A DNA stretch of 64,000 nt from Sinohyriopsis cumingii (taxonomy: Eukaryota; Mollusca; Bivalvia; Unionida; Unionidae). The translations under genes and the position numbers were made by a program. Position 1 is the stretch's first letter, and each line of letters starts with the position of its first letter. Location: contig CM068828.1 in the NCBI GenBank assembly GCA_028554795.2, positions 21,321,936-21,385,935 of the forward strand, in the 5' to 3' direction. Below are positions 63,116-64,000 of this stretch, one piece after another. The notes beneath the pieces were generated by a model. That model saw only the letters and a list, made by a program, of their open reading frames with translations, was not told where the DNA came from and ran no database searches.

Positions 63116-64000
63116 TTAATTCGGCATCAATATCAAAACGCCGCTGTTTTTTTTATCCTGTTGGCGGTAACCCGAGAGTTTTCTATCAATGACGCTTGCA
63201 TCGATGATGTCGTTGTCGTTGGTGACTCCGTCGGTGACTCCGTCAATAACAATTCTTCGAAGCTGATTTATCCTCCGTACTCGGGACACTGCAAGATAGA
63301 CTAGATTTGACCATTCGATGCGATTATCAACCATCCAAACAATTGTGTCCGTGATGGTTAGTCCCTGCGAGGAATGTATTGTCGTTGCGTATCCTAGCGT
63401 CCACGGGGATTTATCAGCACGTAGCGCGTCCTCGACGACGCTAATATCAACGAGCACGATATCATTCAGCACGAGAACTTGTTTTTTTGTCCCTGACGCT
63501 GTCGGGGCCGGGATTTCAACTTCAATGTTCTGCCGCCGTGTAACCGCGGATCTATAGCATAACGGCACTGGGCGCGTTGGAAACTTTTCCTTATGCAACG
63601 TAAACAACTTTTGCTGAAGTGTGTCTCTGACTATCTTTCTACTCGCTACAATCAAATCGTTTGGTCTCCATGTTTCCCAGAATTCATTTAACGGCGTTTC
63701 CGGAATCACCTCGCGAATTATTTCACATTGAATTCTATCCGGCTATAATCTGATTAATTTTTTAACCTCGCGCAGTTGTTCATCAAGTGCTCGGTAATCA
63801 GTATCGGTTTCTTCATAATAGTCCACAAAACCCTTTAACCAATCATGTGGACCCTCGCCGACAAATGGTGGTGGTTGACCATGATCTCCGCACATTATCA
63901 CCGCTGTATTCGCGAGCAGCAACCAATCAAGAAACATTTGTAAAACATCTAACGAAACAGTACATATCTCATCCCAGATGATAACCTCAGGAATAAATTT
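63116..64000 (-). CDS. SF1 (Pif1/RecD-like) helicase, partial, interrupted by TAG
   Basis: The minus-strand frame is open from the window edge to TAG at 63745-63743 and then continues in the same frame to 63116. N- to C-terminal: motif II VIIWDEI (about 63985-63965), motif III VIMCGDHGQPPPF (about 63900), then a middle domain, and motifs V/VI GYATTIHSSQGLTI (about 63385) and LVYLAVSRVRR (about 63290). These are the hallmarks of superfamily 1B helicases. The Walker A part lies beyond the window. The TAG falls in a non-motif region (KKLIRL-stop-PDRIQ), so it may be a single-base lesion. A helicase of this type is not part of the classical metazoan Polinton set but occurs in some Polinton-like viruses. 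Confidence 0.85.

Overview
The window is animal genomic DNA, AT-rich and intron-containing, most likely from a mollusc or another lophotrochozoan. The evidence is two copies of a tRNA-headed SINE with a long tail, decayed Ty3/gypsy copies, many micro- and minisatellites, and a spliced receptor gene. It carries several generations of integrated, virus-like Polinton/Maverick-class elements. No species call is possible from the sequence alone.

Layout. 1-18.6 kb: the last three recognisable exons (1489-2154, 5505-5607, 18038-18323, + strand) of a single-pass membrane receptor with about twelve 17-residue cysteine repeats and a tyrosine-rich tail. Its introns hold two decayed gypsy-type retroelements in opposite orientations (6.8-8.2 kb and 12.0-13.9 kb) and one SINE. 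18.6-38.4 kb: mostly non-genic, with many tandem repeats, a frameshifted copy of a dispersed metazoan protein family (34.9-35.7 kb), and a decayed, divergent Polinton fragment (about 23.0-27.3 kb).

38,403-55,820: an end-to-end Polinton of 17.4 kb. It has 550-bp terminal inverted repeats, AG...CT ends and a perfect 6-bp target-site duplication (actatt). It encodes a protein-primed type DNA polymerase B, a retroviral-type integrase with chromodomain, a packaging ATPase, a double-jelly-roll major capsid protein, a penton-type minor capsid protein, small virion-like proteins, a CCHC-knuckle protein and four small genes of unknown function. No adenain-type protease was found. The polymerase gene has an in-frame stop and a frameshift, and the capsid gene has one in-frame stop.

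The most striking signal is at the 3' ends. Each of the four small genes of unknown function (40334, 41149, 54476, and the gene in the right terminal repeat) is followed 24-28 nt after its stop by a canonical metazoan histone-mRNA stem-loop (6-bp stem, UUUC loop, usually then ACCCA). Exactly 12 nt further is a purine box, CGAAAAGARA or AGAAAAGAAA, like the U7 snRNA-binding histone downstream element. The decayed Polinton at 24.4 kb keeps the same arrangement with the same 12-nt spacing. The long capsid/integrase gene block instead ends in ordinary AATAAA signals. I infer that this lineage uses histone-type, replication-linked 3'-end processing for a class of its genes. I do not know of a description of this.

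56.5-64.0 kb: remains of at least two adintovirus-like elements. The older one (56.5-60.0 kb) has a broken integrase, capsid protein and a conserved small protein. The younger one (60.5 kb to the window edge) has an intact packaging ATPase, a zinc-ribbon/phospholipase A2 gene split by a frameshift, an intact integrase and an SF1 helicase running off the end.
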